In this document: piece by piece, positions 40,492 to 52,118 of the stretch
Layout of the letters: each line of letters starts with the position of its first letter
Position numbering within the stretch: position 1 is the first letter of the stretch
From: Thioalkalivibrio sp. ALJT
Lineage (GTDB): Bacteria > Pseudomonadota > Gammaproteobacteria > Ectothiorhodospirales > Ectothiorhodospiraceae
Length of the DNA: 64,000 bases
NCBI RefSeq assembly: GCF_000381825.1
Contig: NZ_KB907125.1
Location: 124,001 to 188,000, forward strand
Reading direction: 5' to 3'
Position numbers and translations under genes: made by a program
Notes under the pieces: generated by a model
The model's input: only the letters and a program-made list of their open reading frames with translations
Database searches by the model: none
What the model was told of the DNA's origin: nothing

Positions 40492-40681
40492 ACTGCGCTT
40501 TCGCCACGCGCTCGTATCGGCGCCAGAAAGATGAGAAGACTGGAAGACAGATCTATGGGCGGGCCGGGTCAGGCTGTGGCCCACCCTCCCGTTCCTTCCG
40601 GACTTCCCGTCTTCCTGCAGACCCGTTCTTTTATGCGTCAGTGGTTGCCGTAAGGCCGTAAAAGGCCTGGCCAGGCGCCTT

Positions 40682-41281
40682 TCATGGGCAGCGCCAGAGG
40701 AGGATCTGGTTATTGGCGGGCAGGTCGATCACGGACTCGGATTCGAGGCCGGCGGCCGCCGCGAGGGCATCCAGATCAGCGCGGTCGCGCACCCCCATAC
40801 CCGGGTCCTGGGCGCGCAGCATCTGATCGAAACGGGCGTTGGACGCGGCGGTATGGGCCCCGTCATGGGCAAACGGACCGTACAACGCAAAGCGGCCACC
40901 CGGCGCCAGTACCCGCCCGACGCCCGCAAACAGGGCCTCTACCGCCGGCCAGTGCATAATATGCACGGTGTTGGCACTGTAGGCGTACTCGAAGCGGCCT
41001 TCCGGCCAGACATCCCGCAACACATCCAGCGCCCTGGGCGGGTGCAGGTTGGACCGTGCCGCATCCCGCCGCCAGGCCTCCACCCCGGGCAGGTTTTCCG
41101 CCACATCACTGGGGTACCAGTCCAGATGCGGCAGCGACGCGGCAAAATGCACCGCGTGCTGTCCGGTCCCGGCCCCGATCTCCAGCACCCGGCCGGGGGC
41201 ACGAAAACGTTCCCTCAGCACGGTCAGGATGGGGTCACGGTTCTGTTCGGCGGCAGGCGCAAAGGGCTTTTCGGACGGCAT
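40682..41281 (-). CDS. DUF938 SAM-dependent methyltransferase
   Basis: A 199-residue protein starting KPFAPAAEQNRDPILTVLRE, the signature of the DUF938 group, with SAM motif I VLEIGAGTGQHAVHFAASLP and ANTVHIMHW downstream. The start at 41281 removes an upstream in-frame extension that overlaps the divergent BFN gene. Substrate unknown. Confidence 0.9.
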   Translation of the reverse strand: MPSEKPFAPAAEQNRDPILTVLRERFRAPGRVLEIGAGTGQHAVHFAASLPHLDWYPSDVAENLPGVEAWRRDAARSNLHPPRALDVLRDVWPEGRFEYAYSANTVHIMHWPAVEALFAGVGRVLAPGGRFALYGPFAHDGAHTAASNARFDQMLRAQDPGMGVRDRADLDALAAAAGLESESVIDLPANNQILLWRCP

Positions 41282-41374
41282 CGCGACACAATCCTCGGCA
41301 AGGTAACGGGGGTATTCTGGACGCCCTGAAGCGGGGCTGCCATGATCGAGTGACACTTCTGCCCGGCCGCCGCA

Positions 41375-42220
41375 ATGATGTCCCGCCACCGGTTCCTGCT
41401 TCCCGTCCTGCTCCTGCTCCTGTCCGTCGCCGGCGACGCCCTGGCGCGCGAGATGGCAACGGATCCGGATCGCCTGCTGCCGGTAGAACTGGCAACGGTC
41501 GGTGTGGACGCCAGCAGCGGCACCCCGATCGCACTGCTGCGTAACCCGGAATCCGACGAGGTCGTCCCCATCGTCATCGGGACCGACCAGGCCCGCGCCA
41601 TCCTGCTGGCGATGCATGAAGTCCCGCTGTCGCGGCCGCAGACCCACGACCTCATCATAGACCTGCTGGAACGCCTGGATGCCCGTCTGGAGCGGGTGAT
41701 CGTCGATGGCCTCGAAAACGGTACCTACCTCGGCTGGCTGGAAGTCCGGGTAGCGGGCGAGACCGAGCCCCGGCGCATCGACACCCGTCCCAGCGACGGC
41801 CTGGCGCTGGCAGTGCGCAGCGGTGCAGCCATTCATGTGGCCCCAGAGATCCTCGAGGCCGAAGTCCCGTTCGACTACACCCCGCCGGGCCAAGACGAGG
41901 TCGTAACTGCTCTCGGGATTACCGTCGTGGAGGCCCGCGAGGACCTGCGCGAGGCCCTGCAACTGCCGGATGCCCCGGGCGTCCTGGTCAGCCGCGCCCG
42001 CGGGCGGGCAGCGGCTTCCGGCCTGAGGAACGGGGCCCTGATCCTGGAAGTGAATGGCCAGAGCCCGACCACGCCGATGGATTTCCTCACGGCGGTATCC
42101 GCCACAGCCGACGCAGACGAGGTCCATATCCGCTACTGGCTGGATGGCGAGACGCACACGCTCACCCTGCCCACCGATGTCCCCGAATTCGAGGAATCCG
42201 ACGACGCCCTTGCCGTCTGA
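41375..42220 (+). CDS. Exported bifunctional-nuclease-like (BFN/DUF151) protein with PDZ domain
   Basis: A 281-residue protein with signal peptide MMSRHRFLLPVLLLLLSVAG. Residues about 30-160 match the bifunctional nuclease DUF151 domain: PIVIGTDQARAILL, RPQTHDLIIDLLERL, IDTRPSDGLALAVRSGA. Residues about 190-265 form a PDZ-like module (GVLVSRARGRAAASGLRNGA). BFN domains are usually cytoplasmic; an exported BFN fused to PDZ suggests a periplasmic role, perhaps protein interaction or a protease adaptor rather than nuclease. Divergent from DUF938. Confidence 0.82.
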   Translation: MMSRHRFLLPVLLLLLSVAGDALAREMATDPDRLLPVELATVGVDASSGTPIALLRNPESDEVVPIVIGTDQARAILLAMHEVPLSRPQTHDLIIDLLERLDARLERVIVDGLENGTYLGWLEVRVAGETEPRRIDTRPSDGLALAVRSGAAIHVAPEILEAEVPFDYTPPGQDEVVTALGITVVEAREDLREALQLPDAPGVLVSRARGRAAASGLRNGALILEVNGQSPTTPMDFLTAVSATADADEVHIRYWLDGETHTLTLPTDVPEFEESDDALAV

Positions 42221-42256
42221 ACCTCCCGCCTGTGCCGTCGGGACCGCGCGACGGGT

Positions 42257-43930
42257 TCAGTCGTCGCGCGGCAGGCGGGGGCGCAACCATTCGAGGGTGG
42301 CGTTCGTGGCCGGGTCATGCGTCGCGGACCCGGCCCCAGCCTCGGCACTCAGGTCAGCGAGTACCTGGCCCGCAAGCTGCTTGCCCAGCTCTACCCCCCA
42401 CTGATCAAAGGCATTGATGCCCCAGAGGCTCGCGAGCACGTAGATCTTGTGCTCGAACAGCGCAATCAGGGCTCCGAGCGTGGCCGGGTCCAGGCGTTCG
42501 AGCAATATCAGGGTACTGGGGCGATTCCCGGGGAAGCTGCGGTGTGCGGCCAGGGCGTCGATCACCGCAGGCGGTTGCCCGGCCGCCGCCATCTCCGCAC
42601 GCACCTCGGACGGTGTCCGCCCCAGCGCCAGTGCCTCGGCCTGGGCCACCAGGTTGGCAATCAGCAACGGGTGTTGCGCGGGCAGGTCGTGCTCCGGCCG
42701 GGCGACGCCGATGAACTCGGCCGGGATGAAACGCGTGCCCTGGTGCAGAAGCTGGAAAAAGGCGTGCTGGCCATCGGTACCGACCGCGCCCCAGACCACT
42801 GCCCCGGTCGTAGCCGCAACCGGCTGACCATCCAGGTCCACCCGTTTGCCCAGGCTCTCCATCTCCGCCTGTTGCAGGTAGGGCGGCAGCAGTGCCAGGC
42901 GTTCGTCATAGGGCAGCACGGCGCGAGACTGCGCACCCAGCAGGTTCTGGTTCCACAGATCCACCAGCGCCATGCGCACCGCCGCGTTCTGCGCGATCGG
43001 GGTACGGCGAACATGCTCATCCAGCGCGTGGGCGCCGCCAAGGAAGGCGCGAAAACCGTCCATGCCCAGCAGCAGCGCCACCGGCAGCCCGATCACGGAC
43101 CACACCGAATAGCGCCCGCCGACCCAGTCCCAGAAACCGAACATGTTGTCCGGGTCGATCCCGAACTCGACCACGCGTTCGCGCGCGGTGGACACCGCCA
43201 CAAAGTGCTGCGCCACGGCCTGCGCATCCGGCGCATGACGCAGCAGCCAGGCCCGCGCCGCGCGCGCGTTGGTCAGGGTCTCGAGGGTGCCGAAGGTCTT
43301 CGAGGCAATGATAAACAGCGTGGTCTCGGGATCGGCCTCGCGCAGCACCGCTGACAGCGCCGCCCCATCGACATTGGAGACGAAGTCCACCACCAGCGGC
43401 CTGCCCTCGGCAGTCGCCTGCGCATGCGGCGCGAGTGCCCGACAGACCATGCGTGGCCCGAGATCGGAACCACCGATCCCGATGTTGACCACGCGCCGGA
43501 TCGCGCGTCCGCTGTAACCACGGTGGCGACCGTCATGCACCTGCTGCACGAAGGCCTCCATGCGGTCCAGCTCGGCATGCACCCGGGGCACCACATCCTC
43601 CCCGTCGACCGGGCACTGCGCAGCACGCGGCAGGCGCAGTGCCGTGTGCAGCGCGGCCCGCCCCTCGGTGGTATTGACCCGTTCGCCCGCGAACAGGGCC
43701 TGCAGGGCCTCGGGGACCGCGCATTCAGCGGCATGCGTATACAGGGTGTCCCAGGCCGGGCCGTCCAGACGCTGGCGGGACCAGTCCAGACGCAGCCCCG
43801 CCACTTCCTGCACATCACGCCGGATCCGGTCCGCATCGCGCGCGAACAGTTCACGCAGGGTCTCCTGCTCCAGCCGCCGTGCCTCGGCCTGCAAGGCCCC
43901 GTCGACCGCCGCGTACGCTCCCGCCTTCAT
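42257..43930 (-). CDS. pgi: Glucose-6-phosphate isomerase
   Basis: A 557-residue enzyme interconverting glucose-6-phosphate and fructose-6-phosphate. It has NIGIGGSDLGPRM, the family signature MFGFWDWVGGRYSVWS, HQGTRFIPAEF and the C-terminal EHKIYVLASLWGINAFDQWGVELGK. The start at 43930 (MKAGAYAAVDG) is preceded by GGAGGG; longer readings cross a repeat fragment. It is divergent from glgA, linking gluconeogenic flux to glycogen synthesis. Confidence 0.97.
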   Translation of the reverse strand: MKAGAYAAVDGALQAEARRLEQETLRELFARDADRIRRDVQEVAGLRLDWSRQRLDGPAWDTLYTHAAECAVPEALQALFAGERVNTTEGRAALHTALRLPRAAQCPVDGEDVVPRVHAELDRMEAFVQQVHDGRHRGYSGRAIRRVVNIGIGGSDLGPRMVCRALAPHAQATAEGRPLVVDFVSNVDGAALSAVLREADPETTLFIIASKTFGTLETLTNARAARAWLLRHAPDAQAVAQHFVAVSTARERVVEFGIDPDNMFGFWDWVGGRYSVWSVIGLPVALLLGMDGFRAFLGGAHALDEHVRRTPIAQNAAVRMALVDLWNQNLLGAQSRAVLPYDERLALLPPYLQQAEMESLGKRVDLDGQPVAATTGAVVWGAVGTDGQHAFFQLLHQGTRFIPAEFIGVARPEHDLPAQHPLLIANLVAQAEALALGRTPSEVRAEMAAAGQPPAVIDALAAHRSFPGNRPSTLILLERLDPATLGALIALFEHKIYVLASLWGINAFDQWGVELGKQLAGQVLADLSAEAGAGSATHDPATNATLEWLRPRLPRDD

Positions 43931-43942
43931 CCTGACCCTCCA

Positions 43943-43975
43943 TAAAGAAACCCTGATTGATTCACACGCTCGCGC
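43943..43975. repeat. MITE-end fragment upstream of pgi
   Basis: AAAGAAACCCTGATTGATTC followed by ACACGCTCGCG resembles the terminal repeat family. It lies in the pgi 5' leader about 13 bp before the ATG. Confidence 0.6.
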
Positions 43976-44083
43976 CGGACCATAACTGCTGCATACCGGG
44001 TCCCAGAGTGCCGCCACCGCTGCTGGGTTACAATCCTTGCGAGTCCAGCCGGCATGGCCGGTTCCGTCACCGGGGATTTTTGC

Positions 44084-45571
44084 ATGCGCATCCTGTTCGC
44101 CAGCAGCGAGGCCTATGGCCTGACCAAGACCGGCGGCCTCGCCGACGTCAGTGCCAGCCTGCCGGTCGCCCTGCGCCGGCGGCGGCAGGACGTGCGCCTC
44201 GTCCTCCCCGGGTATCCCGAGGCCTGTCAGAAGCTGGTGAATCCGACCCCGCGGCCCGGGCCGGACGACGCCCCCTGGCAAATCCTGGAAGGCTACCTGC
44301 CCGGCAGCCGCTTGCCGGTGTACCTGATCGACTGGCCGGAATACTTCCAGCGTGCGGGCAACCCCTACAGCGCCAGCAACGGCATGGACTGGCCGGACAA
44401 CGCCCAGCGCTTTGCCGGGTTCGCACACGCCATCGTGGCCCTGGCACGCAACCAGGCCGGTCTCGACTGGACCCCGGAGCTGGTGCACCTGAACGACTGG
44501 CAGACCGGCCTGGTGCCACTGCTGCTGGATCCGGAACGCACCGGGGTCGAACGCCCGCGCACCCTGTTCACGATCCATAACCTGGCCTATCAGGGCCTGT
44601 TCCCTGCGACCACACTGCAGGAACTGCAACTGCCCGCTCAGCTATGGCACCCCGACGGCCTCGAGTTTCATCAGCAGCTGTCCTTCATGAAGGCGGCCCT
44701 GGTATTCGCCGATGCCATCACCACCGTGTCGCCGACCTACGCCCGGGAAATCCAGCAGGCCGAACACGGCATGGGCCTGGACGGCGTGCTGCGGTCGCGC
44801 AGCGCGGACCTGCACGGCATCCTCAACGGTGTCGACTATCGCGACTGGGACCCGGCGCGCGACCGGCATATCGCGGCGCGCTACAGTGCCGATGATCTGA
44901 CCGGCAAGGCCGCCAACAAGGCCGCGCTGCAGACCCGACTGGGCCTGGACCCGGCCCCGGACATCCCGCTCCTGGGACATGTCGGGCGCATGGTCGAACA
45001 AAAGGGCGTCGATCTACTGCACGCCGCCTGTACCCCCCTGCTGGAGGCCGGGCGCATCCAGCTCGCCCTGGTCGGTTCCGGACAGAAGGATCTGGAACAC
45101 GCAACCGGCGCCCTGGCACGTGCCTATCCGGGCCGGGTCGGCGTGCACATCGGCTACGACGAACCACTGGCCCACCAGATCGAGGCCGGCGCCGACCTGT
45201 TCCTGATGCCGTCACGCTTCGAGCCCTGCGGCCTGAATCAGATGTACAGCCTGCGTTACGGCACCCCGCCCGTGGTGCACGCGACCGGGGGCCTGGCGGA
45301 CACCGTCGTGGATGCCACGCCCGAGCACCTGGCCGCCGGCAGCGCCACCGGCTTCAGCTTCACCCCGGACAGCGTGGCCGCCCTCGGCAGCGCGCTGGAG
45401 CGCGCACTCGCGCTCTACACAGATCGTGCAGACGGCACCTGGGAGCAGCTACTGCGAACCGGCATGGCCCGCGATTTCGGCTGGAGCGCAAGCGCAGATG
45501 CCTACCTTGAGCTGTACCGCCAATGGGTGCCGTCCCGGCGTCAGCGTGCAAAGGCCTCATCTGCGTTATAA
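44084..45571 (+). CDS. glgA: Glycogen synthase (ADP-glucose)
   Basis: A 495-residue GT5 transferase extending alpha-1,4-glucan from ADP-glucose. KTGGLADVSASLP near residue 15 is the ADP-glucose-binding motif. HDDWQ-type sequence appears as HLNDWQTGLVP, and the C-terminal half has SRFEPCGLNQMYSLRYGTPPVV. The ATG at 44084 (MRILFASSEAYGL) is the family start. Its stop codon overlaps the predicted -10 of ppc. Confidence 0.96.
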   Translation: MRILFASSEAYGLTKTGGLADVSASLPVALRRRRQDVRLVLPGYPEACQKLVNPTPRPGPDDAPWQILEGYLPGSRLPVYLIDWPEYFQRAGNPYSASNGMDWPDNAQRFAGFAHAIVALARNQAGLDWTPELVHLNDWQTGLVPLLLDPERTGVERPRTLFTIHNLAYQGLFPATTLQELQLPAQLWHPDGLEFHQQLSFMKAALVFADAITTVSPTYAREIQQAEHGMGLDGVLRSRSADLHGILNGVDYRDWDPARDRHIAARYSADDLTGKAANKAALQTRLGLDPAPDIPLLGHVGRMVEQKGVDLLHAACTPLLEAGRIQLALVGSGQKDLEHATGALARAYPGRVGVHIGYDEPLAHQIEAGADLFLMPSRFEPCGLNQMYSLRYGTPPVVHATGGLADTVVDATPEHLAAGSATGFSFTPDSVAALGSALERALALYTDRADGTWEQLLRTGMARDFGWSASADAYLELYRQWVPSRRQRAKASSAL

Positions 45572-45572
45572 T
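45567..45572 (+). promoter_or_regulatory. Candidate -10 element of ppc
   Basis: A perfect TATAAT sits over the glgA stop codon, about 84 bp upstream of the ppc ATG. A matching -35 at 16-18 bp is weak (GTGCAA-like), so an activator or readthrough may be needed. Confidence 0.45.
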
Positions 45573-45655
45573 ACCGCGCTTTTCGCGACTTCCCGATTCT
45601 CCCAACCGGCACGCCCAGGCCGCGGCACGCGTCGTCCTGCGCGCACAGGCCCGAT

Positions 45656-48496
45656 ATGACTCGAAGCGATCAACACGACCGATTCCTCCCGAAAGACAAG
45701 GAACTGCGCGCCCGCGTACGCCTGTTCGGGGAACTCCTGGGCAACGTGATCCACAAGCTGGAAGGCCAGCTCGTGTTCGACGCGGTGGAAAAGCTGCGTC
45801 GCGGCTTTGTCAGCCTGCGCAAGAACGAGGACCCGGAGCTGCGCCATCAGCTGATGGCGGATATCACGCACTTCGACGTATCCCTCACCGAACGCGTCAT
45901 TCGCGCCTTCAGCATCTACTTCAGCCTGGTCAATATCGCCGAGGAAGATCTGTTCTACCGCTGGCGGCGCGCCCAGGTCTCCAGTGGCGAACCCCTGTGG
46001 ACCGGCTCTTTCGACCAGACCCTGCGGGAACTGCATGACGAAGGCGTGACCGCCGCGGAGCTGGAGCATCTGCTGAGCGAGATGCACTACCAGCCGGTCT
46101 TCACCGCGCACCCGACCGAGGCCCGCCGCCGAACGACGATGGAGAACCAGCGCCGGCTCTTCGAGACTGCCGACCGCCTGAATCAGCCAGGACTGGGCGA
46201 GGAGGAGCGGCGCCTGATCACCGAGGAGCTGGAGACCCAGATCCAGATCCTCTGGCGCACCAACGAGGTGCGGGTAAGAAAGCCGCAGGTACAGGACGAG
46301 ATCAAATACGGCCTGTTTTATTTCGAAGAAAGCCTGTTCGAGGCCATCCCGCAGTCCTACCGCTTCCTGGAGAAGGCCATACGCCGCATCTACGGCGTCA
46401 ACCCCGATGGCAGCCTGCCGGTGCGGATACCGGCCTTCCTGCATTTCGGTTCCTGGATCGGTGGCGACCGCGACGGCAACCCGAACGTAACCCCGGAGGT
46501 CACCGAACTGGCCTGCCGCCTGGCGATGGAACAGGTACTGCGCGAGTACATCAAGCGCGTAAATCACCTGCGCAACGTGCTCACCCATTCGGCCTTCATG
46601 TGCCAGCCGTCACAGGCCTTCCTCGACAGTCTGGAGACCGACAGCACCATCGCCAATGCAGTCTTCCAGGGGGCATCCAATCGCTTCGAGAGCGAACCCT
46701 ATCGGCGCAAGCTTTACATCATGCGCTACCGCCTGACCGAGACCCTGGACACCGTGGTCCGACGGGTGCGCGGTGAGGCCGCCGTGCTGCCCACCAACAG
46801 CGCCTACGCCGATGCCGAGACCTTCCTGCAGGATCTCAAGCTGATCCGCGACTCGCTGATCAGCCACGGCGACCGCAATATCGCCAGCGGCGCGCTGACC
46901 GACCTGATCCGCCTGGTCGAGACCTTCGGCTTCCACCTGCACCATCTGGACGTGCGTCAGGAATCCACCGTCCACAGTGACGCCATCACCGAACTGATGG
47001 GACAGCTGGCACCGGACACGGACTACGCCGCACTGGACGAGCCCGCCCGCCAGCAGGCGCTGAGCGACCTGGTCGCGGCAGACAGCCTGCCGGCACTGGA
47101 CCGGGAAGCCCTGGGCGAAAGCACCCGCGAGACGCTGCGCGTGTTCGACGTCATCCGGGGCATGCGCCGCGAGGTCGGTCCGAACGGCATCGGCACCTAC
47201 GTCATCTCCATGACCCATGCCGCCTCGCATGTTCTCGAGGTGTTGCTGCTGGGGCGCCTGGCGGGCCTGGCCGGAACGGATGAGGACGGCAAGCCCTTCT
47301 GCCATCTGCGCATCTCCCCGCTGTTCGAGACCATCGAGGACCTGCTGCATGTCGAGGACGTGTTGCAGGGCCTGCTGTCCAACCCCGTGTACGCGCGTCT
47401 GCTGGCCGCTTCCGGCAACGTCCAGGACGTAATGCTCGGCTACTCCGATTCCTGCAAGGACGGCGGCATCCTCGCCTCCTCCTGGAACCTCTACGAGGCG
47501 CAGAAGAAGATCGTCGGCATCACCGATCACTTCGGCGTACGCTGCCAGCTGTTCCACGGTCGCGGCGGCACCGTCGGCCGCGGCGGCGGCCCGACCCACG
47601 ACTCCATCCTCGCCCAGCCGCCCGCCACCGTGCAGGGTCGGATCAAGTTCACCGAACAGGGCGAAGTCCTGTCGTACAAGTACTCCAACGTCGAAACCGC
47701 GGTGTACGAACTGGGCATGGGCGCCACCGGCGTGATGCTCGCCTCGCGCAGTCTGATCCGGCCACCGCGACAGGACCGCGACGACTACCGCGCAACCATG
47801 CAGGAACTCGCGCAAGGCGGCGAGAACGCCTACCGCGGTCTGATCGACCAGACCCAGGGCGTACTCGACTACTTCTACGAGATCACCCCGGTGCAGGAGA
47901 TCGGTTTCCTGAACATCGGCTCGCGCCCCTCGCACCGCCGCAAGACCGACCGCTCCAAGAGCTCGATCCGCGCGATCCCCTGGGTATTCGGCTGGGCCCA
48001 GGCCCGTCACACCCTGCCCGCCTGGTACGGCATCGGTTCCACCCTGGAACAATGGCGGGGCGACGACCCCGAACGCCTGGCCCAGCTGCAGCAGATGTAC
48101 CAGGAGTGGCCGTTCTTCCGTTCATTGCTGTCCAACTGCCAGATGGCCCTGACCAAGGCCGACATGCGCACCGCCGCGGAATACGCCCGCCTGTGCAGTG
48201 ATCCGGAGCTTGCCGAACGCATCTACACGCTGGTGCGCGAGGAACACAGCCGCACCGTAAACGAAGTACTGCGGGTGGCCCAGCTCGACGCCCTGATGGA
48301 CGAAACCCCCCTGCTGGCTCGCTCCCTGCAGCGGCGCAACCCGTACCTGGACCCGCTCAACAACATCCAGATCCACCTGCTGCGCGAGTCCCGCCAGTTC
48401 GATGCCCAAGCGGATGACGACGCCGACAACCCCTGGCTGTCGCCGCTGCTGCGCTCGATCAACGCCATTGCCGCGGGCATGCGCAACACCGGCTGA
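45656..48496 (+). CDS. ppc: Phosphoenolpyruvate carboxylase
   Basis: A 946-residue anaplerotic enzyme making oxaloacetate from PEP and bicarbonate. The catalytic His152 lies in VFTAHPTEARRRT, and MLGYSDSCKDGG plus FHGRGGTVGRGGGP are the remaining active-site motifs. The protein ends RSINAIAAGMRNTG, the expected NTG terminus. In an autotroph it would replenish the TCA cycle. A hairpin follows the gene. Confidence 0.97.
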   Translation: MTRSDQHDRFLPKDKELRARVRLFGELLGNVIHKLEGQLVFDAVEKLRRGFVSLRKNEDPELRHQLMADITHFDVSLTERVIRAFSIYFSLVNIAEEDLFYRWRRAQVSSGEPLWTGSFDQTLRELHDEGVTAAELEHLLSEMHYQPVFTAHPTEARRRTTMENQRRLFETADRLNQPGLGEEERRLITEELETQIQILWRTNEVRVRKPQVQDEIKYGLFYFEESLFEAIPQSYRFLEKAIRRIYGVNPDGSLPVRIPAFLHFGSWIGGDRDGNPNVTPEVTELACRLAMEQVLREYIKRVNHLRNVLTHSAFMCQPSQAFLDSLETDSTIANAVFQGASNRFESEPYRRKLYIMRYRLTETLDTVVRRVRGEAAVLPTNSAYADAETFLQDLKLIRDSLISHGDRNIASGALTDLIRLVETFGFHLHHLDVRQESTVHSDAITELMGQLAPDTDYAALDEPARQQALSDLVAADSLPALDREALGESTRETLRVFDVIRGMRREVGPNGIGTYVISMTHAASHVLEVLLLGRLAGLAGTDEDGKPFCHLRISPLFETIEDLLHVEDVLQGLLSNPVYARLLAASGNVQDVMLGYSDSCKDGGILASSWNLYEAQKKIVGITDHFGVRCQLFHGRGGTVGRGGGPTHDSILAQPPATVQGRIKFTEQGEVLSYKYSNVETAVYELGMGATGVMLASRSLIRPPRQDRDDYRATMQELAQGGENAYRGLIDQTQGVLDYFYEITPVQEIGFLNIGSRPSHRRKTDRSKSSIRAIPWVFGWAQARHTLPAWYGIGSTLEQWRGDDPERLAQLQQMYQEWPFFRSLLSNCQMALTKADMRTAAEYARLCSDPELAERIYTLVREEHSRTVNEVLRVAQLDALMDETPLLARSLQRRNPYLDPLNNIQIHLLRESRQFDAQADDDADNPWLSPLLRSINAIAAGMRNTG

Positions 48497-48509
48497 CACG
48501 CACTGTTCC

Positions 48510-48537
48510 GCCGCGCCCCGCCACCTCGGGGCGCGGC
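48510..48537 (+). terminator. GC-rich hairpin after ppc
   Basis: GCCGCGCCCCG and CGGGGCGCGGC form a stem with a 6-nt loop 13 bp past the ppc stop. No T run follows. A partial MITE-end (AATGTGCACATTGATC) abuts it. Confidence 0.5.
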
Positions 48538-48573
48538 GCGAATGTGCACATTGATCCGTGTTCGCCGGGGGCC

Positions 48574-48631
48574 TGTCGGGTTTGGGCGATCATCACGGGC
48601 GTGGGGCAGCAGATCCGTCCCGAACCCGACA
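48574..48631. repeat. Inverted repeat ahead of the PP0621 gene
   Basis: TGTCGGGTTTGGG and CCCGAACCCGACA face each other across a ~30-bp spacer, with further partial pairing inward. The half motif TGTCGGATTT recurs near 52066. It could be a transcription-factor site or a hairpin terminator. Confidence 0.55.
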
Positions 48632-48649
48632 AACTGCTAGAATCGCGCC

Positions 48650-48931
48650 ATGCGCCTGCTGCTGCTCATCGTCGCCATCGTTGCCGTATTTCTCGCGGTG
48701 CGCACCCTGGTACGCTCCAGCGGCAACCGCCGGCAGGTCACCCGTGATGCCCGCCCCGAGCGCCTGAAAGAAGGCGGCGCGGTAATCCGCTGTGCCTACT
48801 GCGGCGTGCATGTACCGGAGGCCGAGGCCTACCGCGACCGGGACCGCATGTACTGCTCCCGCCAGCACGCCGAGGTGGATCGCAACCGCGCGCACGGCGA
48901 GACCCAGGACCGGGAAGACGCCGATGACTGA
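48650..48931 (+). CDS. PP0621-family small zinc-finger-like membrane protein
   Basis: A 93-residue protein with an N-terminal membrane helix (LLLLIVAIVAVFLAV) and a C-terminal treble-clef-like cysteine set (RCAYCGVHVPEAEA and MYCSRQH), the arrangement of the PP0621 family. It probably binds zinc on the cytoplasmic side. It lies just ahead of pilS-pilR, a conserved location for this family, and may be co-transcribed. Confidence 0.85.
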   Translation: MRLLLLIVAIVAVFLAVRTLVRSSGNRRQVTRDARPERLKEGGAVIRCAYCGVHVPEAEAYRDRDRMYCSRQHAEVDRNRAHGETQDREDADD

Positions 48932-49052
48932 ACAGGCGGGCAACCGCGGCGCGGTTGCGTGTGAGTCTCAACATGCCTCTGCGTTCCGCTGAGCCCATCG
49001 GTCATCCCTTCTCCCCGGTCCCTTACCCACCAGGGGCCGGAACAGGTTGAAC

Positions 49053-50665
49053 ATGCCGCTCAACACCGACACCCGGCGCTCCGCGTGGCTGTTCGCGCTC
49101 TACCGGGTGTTTGTCGCAGTGGTCCTGCTGGTCCTCGGCCTGTTCCCGGATACACCTCTGGGGCTGCAGGTGCCGGCACCACAGCTCTACGCAGTCCTCG
49201 CCACCGGGTATCTCGCCTTTGCCCTGGTCGCGGCCGCGTTCGCCTGGCGCTGTACCCGCAACCCCGAGACTACCAGTCTCAGCCGCTTCGCCCTGATCGG
49301 CGGCGCCGGGGACGGCATCGGCCTGATTGCGCTGATGGTGGTCTCCGGAGGGGTCGGGGCCGGGATCGGCCTGCTCCTGGTGCCCGCCCTGGTCGCGGCC
49401 GTCCTGCTCTCAAGCGCACGCTTCGCCCTGAGCCTGGCGGCCATCGCCAGTCTGGCACTTCTACTGGCCGAACTGTTCAGCATCCTGGTGCTGCACAGCG
49501 ACGAAGGCGCGATCACCCAGGCCGGCCTGCTGGGTGCCGCCCTGTTCGTCGCCGGTCTGCTGGCGCGCCAGTTCACCCGCCACGCGGATGAAACCCAGGC
49601 AAAGGTGGAACGGCAGGGCGTGGACCTGGCCAACCTGGCCGAACTCAATGCCCAGATCATCTCGCGCATGAGCGCCGGGGTGATTGCGGTCGACCCGGAG
49701 GGCTACATCCGCTCCATCAACGAAGCCGCCCGGCGCCTGCTGCCCCCGCGCCCGGGCCGTCATCTGTCGACCCTGTCACCCGCGGTGGCGCGCGCCCTTG
49801 GCCACTGGAAGCGTAGCGGCATGCCTGCCACCAGCCAGCATCTGGCGGGTGATCGTAGCCAGCCGGCACTGCGCATCCGCATGACCCCCCTGGGCGACCA
49901 GAGCACGCTGCTGATCCTCGAAGATGCCGCCGAACTCCAGCGTCAGGCCCAGGCCAACAAGCTCCAGGCGCTGGGGCGTCTGACCGCCAGCATCGCCCAC
50001 GAGATCCGCAACCCGCTGGGCGCCATCAGCCATAGCGCGCAACTGCTCGCGGAATCCCCGGATCTGCAACCCCACGATCAGCGCCTGCTCGCTATCATCA
50101 ACAACCAGAGCAAACGGGTGAACGATCTGATCTCCAACGTCCTCAGCCTGTCGCGGCGCGAGGTCGGCCAGCGCGAACGCATGAATCTGCAGGAGACCCT
50201 GGACCGCTTTGCGGAGGAGTTCTGCGGCGCCCTGCAGCTGCCGCGGGACAGCCTGCACGTCCGCGTCGAGCCGGTGGACTCCACGATCCAGTTCGACCGC
50301 TCGCAACTCAATCAGATCCTGTGGAACCTGTGCACCAACGCCCGCATCCACGGCGGCCACGATGCGCCCGACAGCCCACCCATCGTGCTGCGCGGCGGGG
50401 CCGGCCAGGTTGCCCGTGTGGTGAGCCTGGATGTGATCGACGCCGGTCCGGGCATTTCCCCGGAACAGGAGAAGGACCTGTTCGAGCCGTTCGTCTCCAC
50501 GCGCGCCGGCGGCACCGGACTGGGCCTGTACATCTCGCGCATGCTGTGCGAAAACAACGGGGCCTCACTGGAATACGTCCACACACCCATCGGGGGCTGT
50601 TTCCGCATCCTGTTCGCCCCCCTGGACACGGACGACCCGCCGCCGCAGGACGAGGAAGCAGGCGC

Positions 50666-50669
<4 letters not shown>
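49053..50669 (+). CDS. pilS: PilS-type sensor histidine kinase
   Basis: A 538-residue inner-membrane kinase with about six membrane helices in the first 175 residues, a PAS region (AGVIAVDPEGYIRSINEAAR), HisKA (IAHEIRNPLGAISHSA, His316) and HATPase (NQILWNLCTNA, GGTGLGLYISR). In pseudomonads PilS controls PilR and thus type IV pilin transcription. The ATG at 49053 is chosen over TTG at 49047 because AGG lies six bases upstream. It overlaps pilR by 4 bp. No pilA is in the window. Confidence 0.88.
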
Positions 50670-52060
<1,391 letters not shown>

Positions 52061-52118
52061 GAGCCTGTCGGATTTACGAGAACCTGCTTCGAGCGCTCCC
52101 TTCCATGACCCTCACTAC

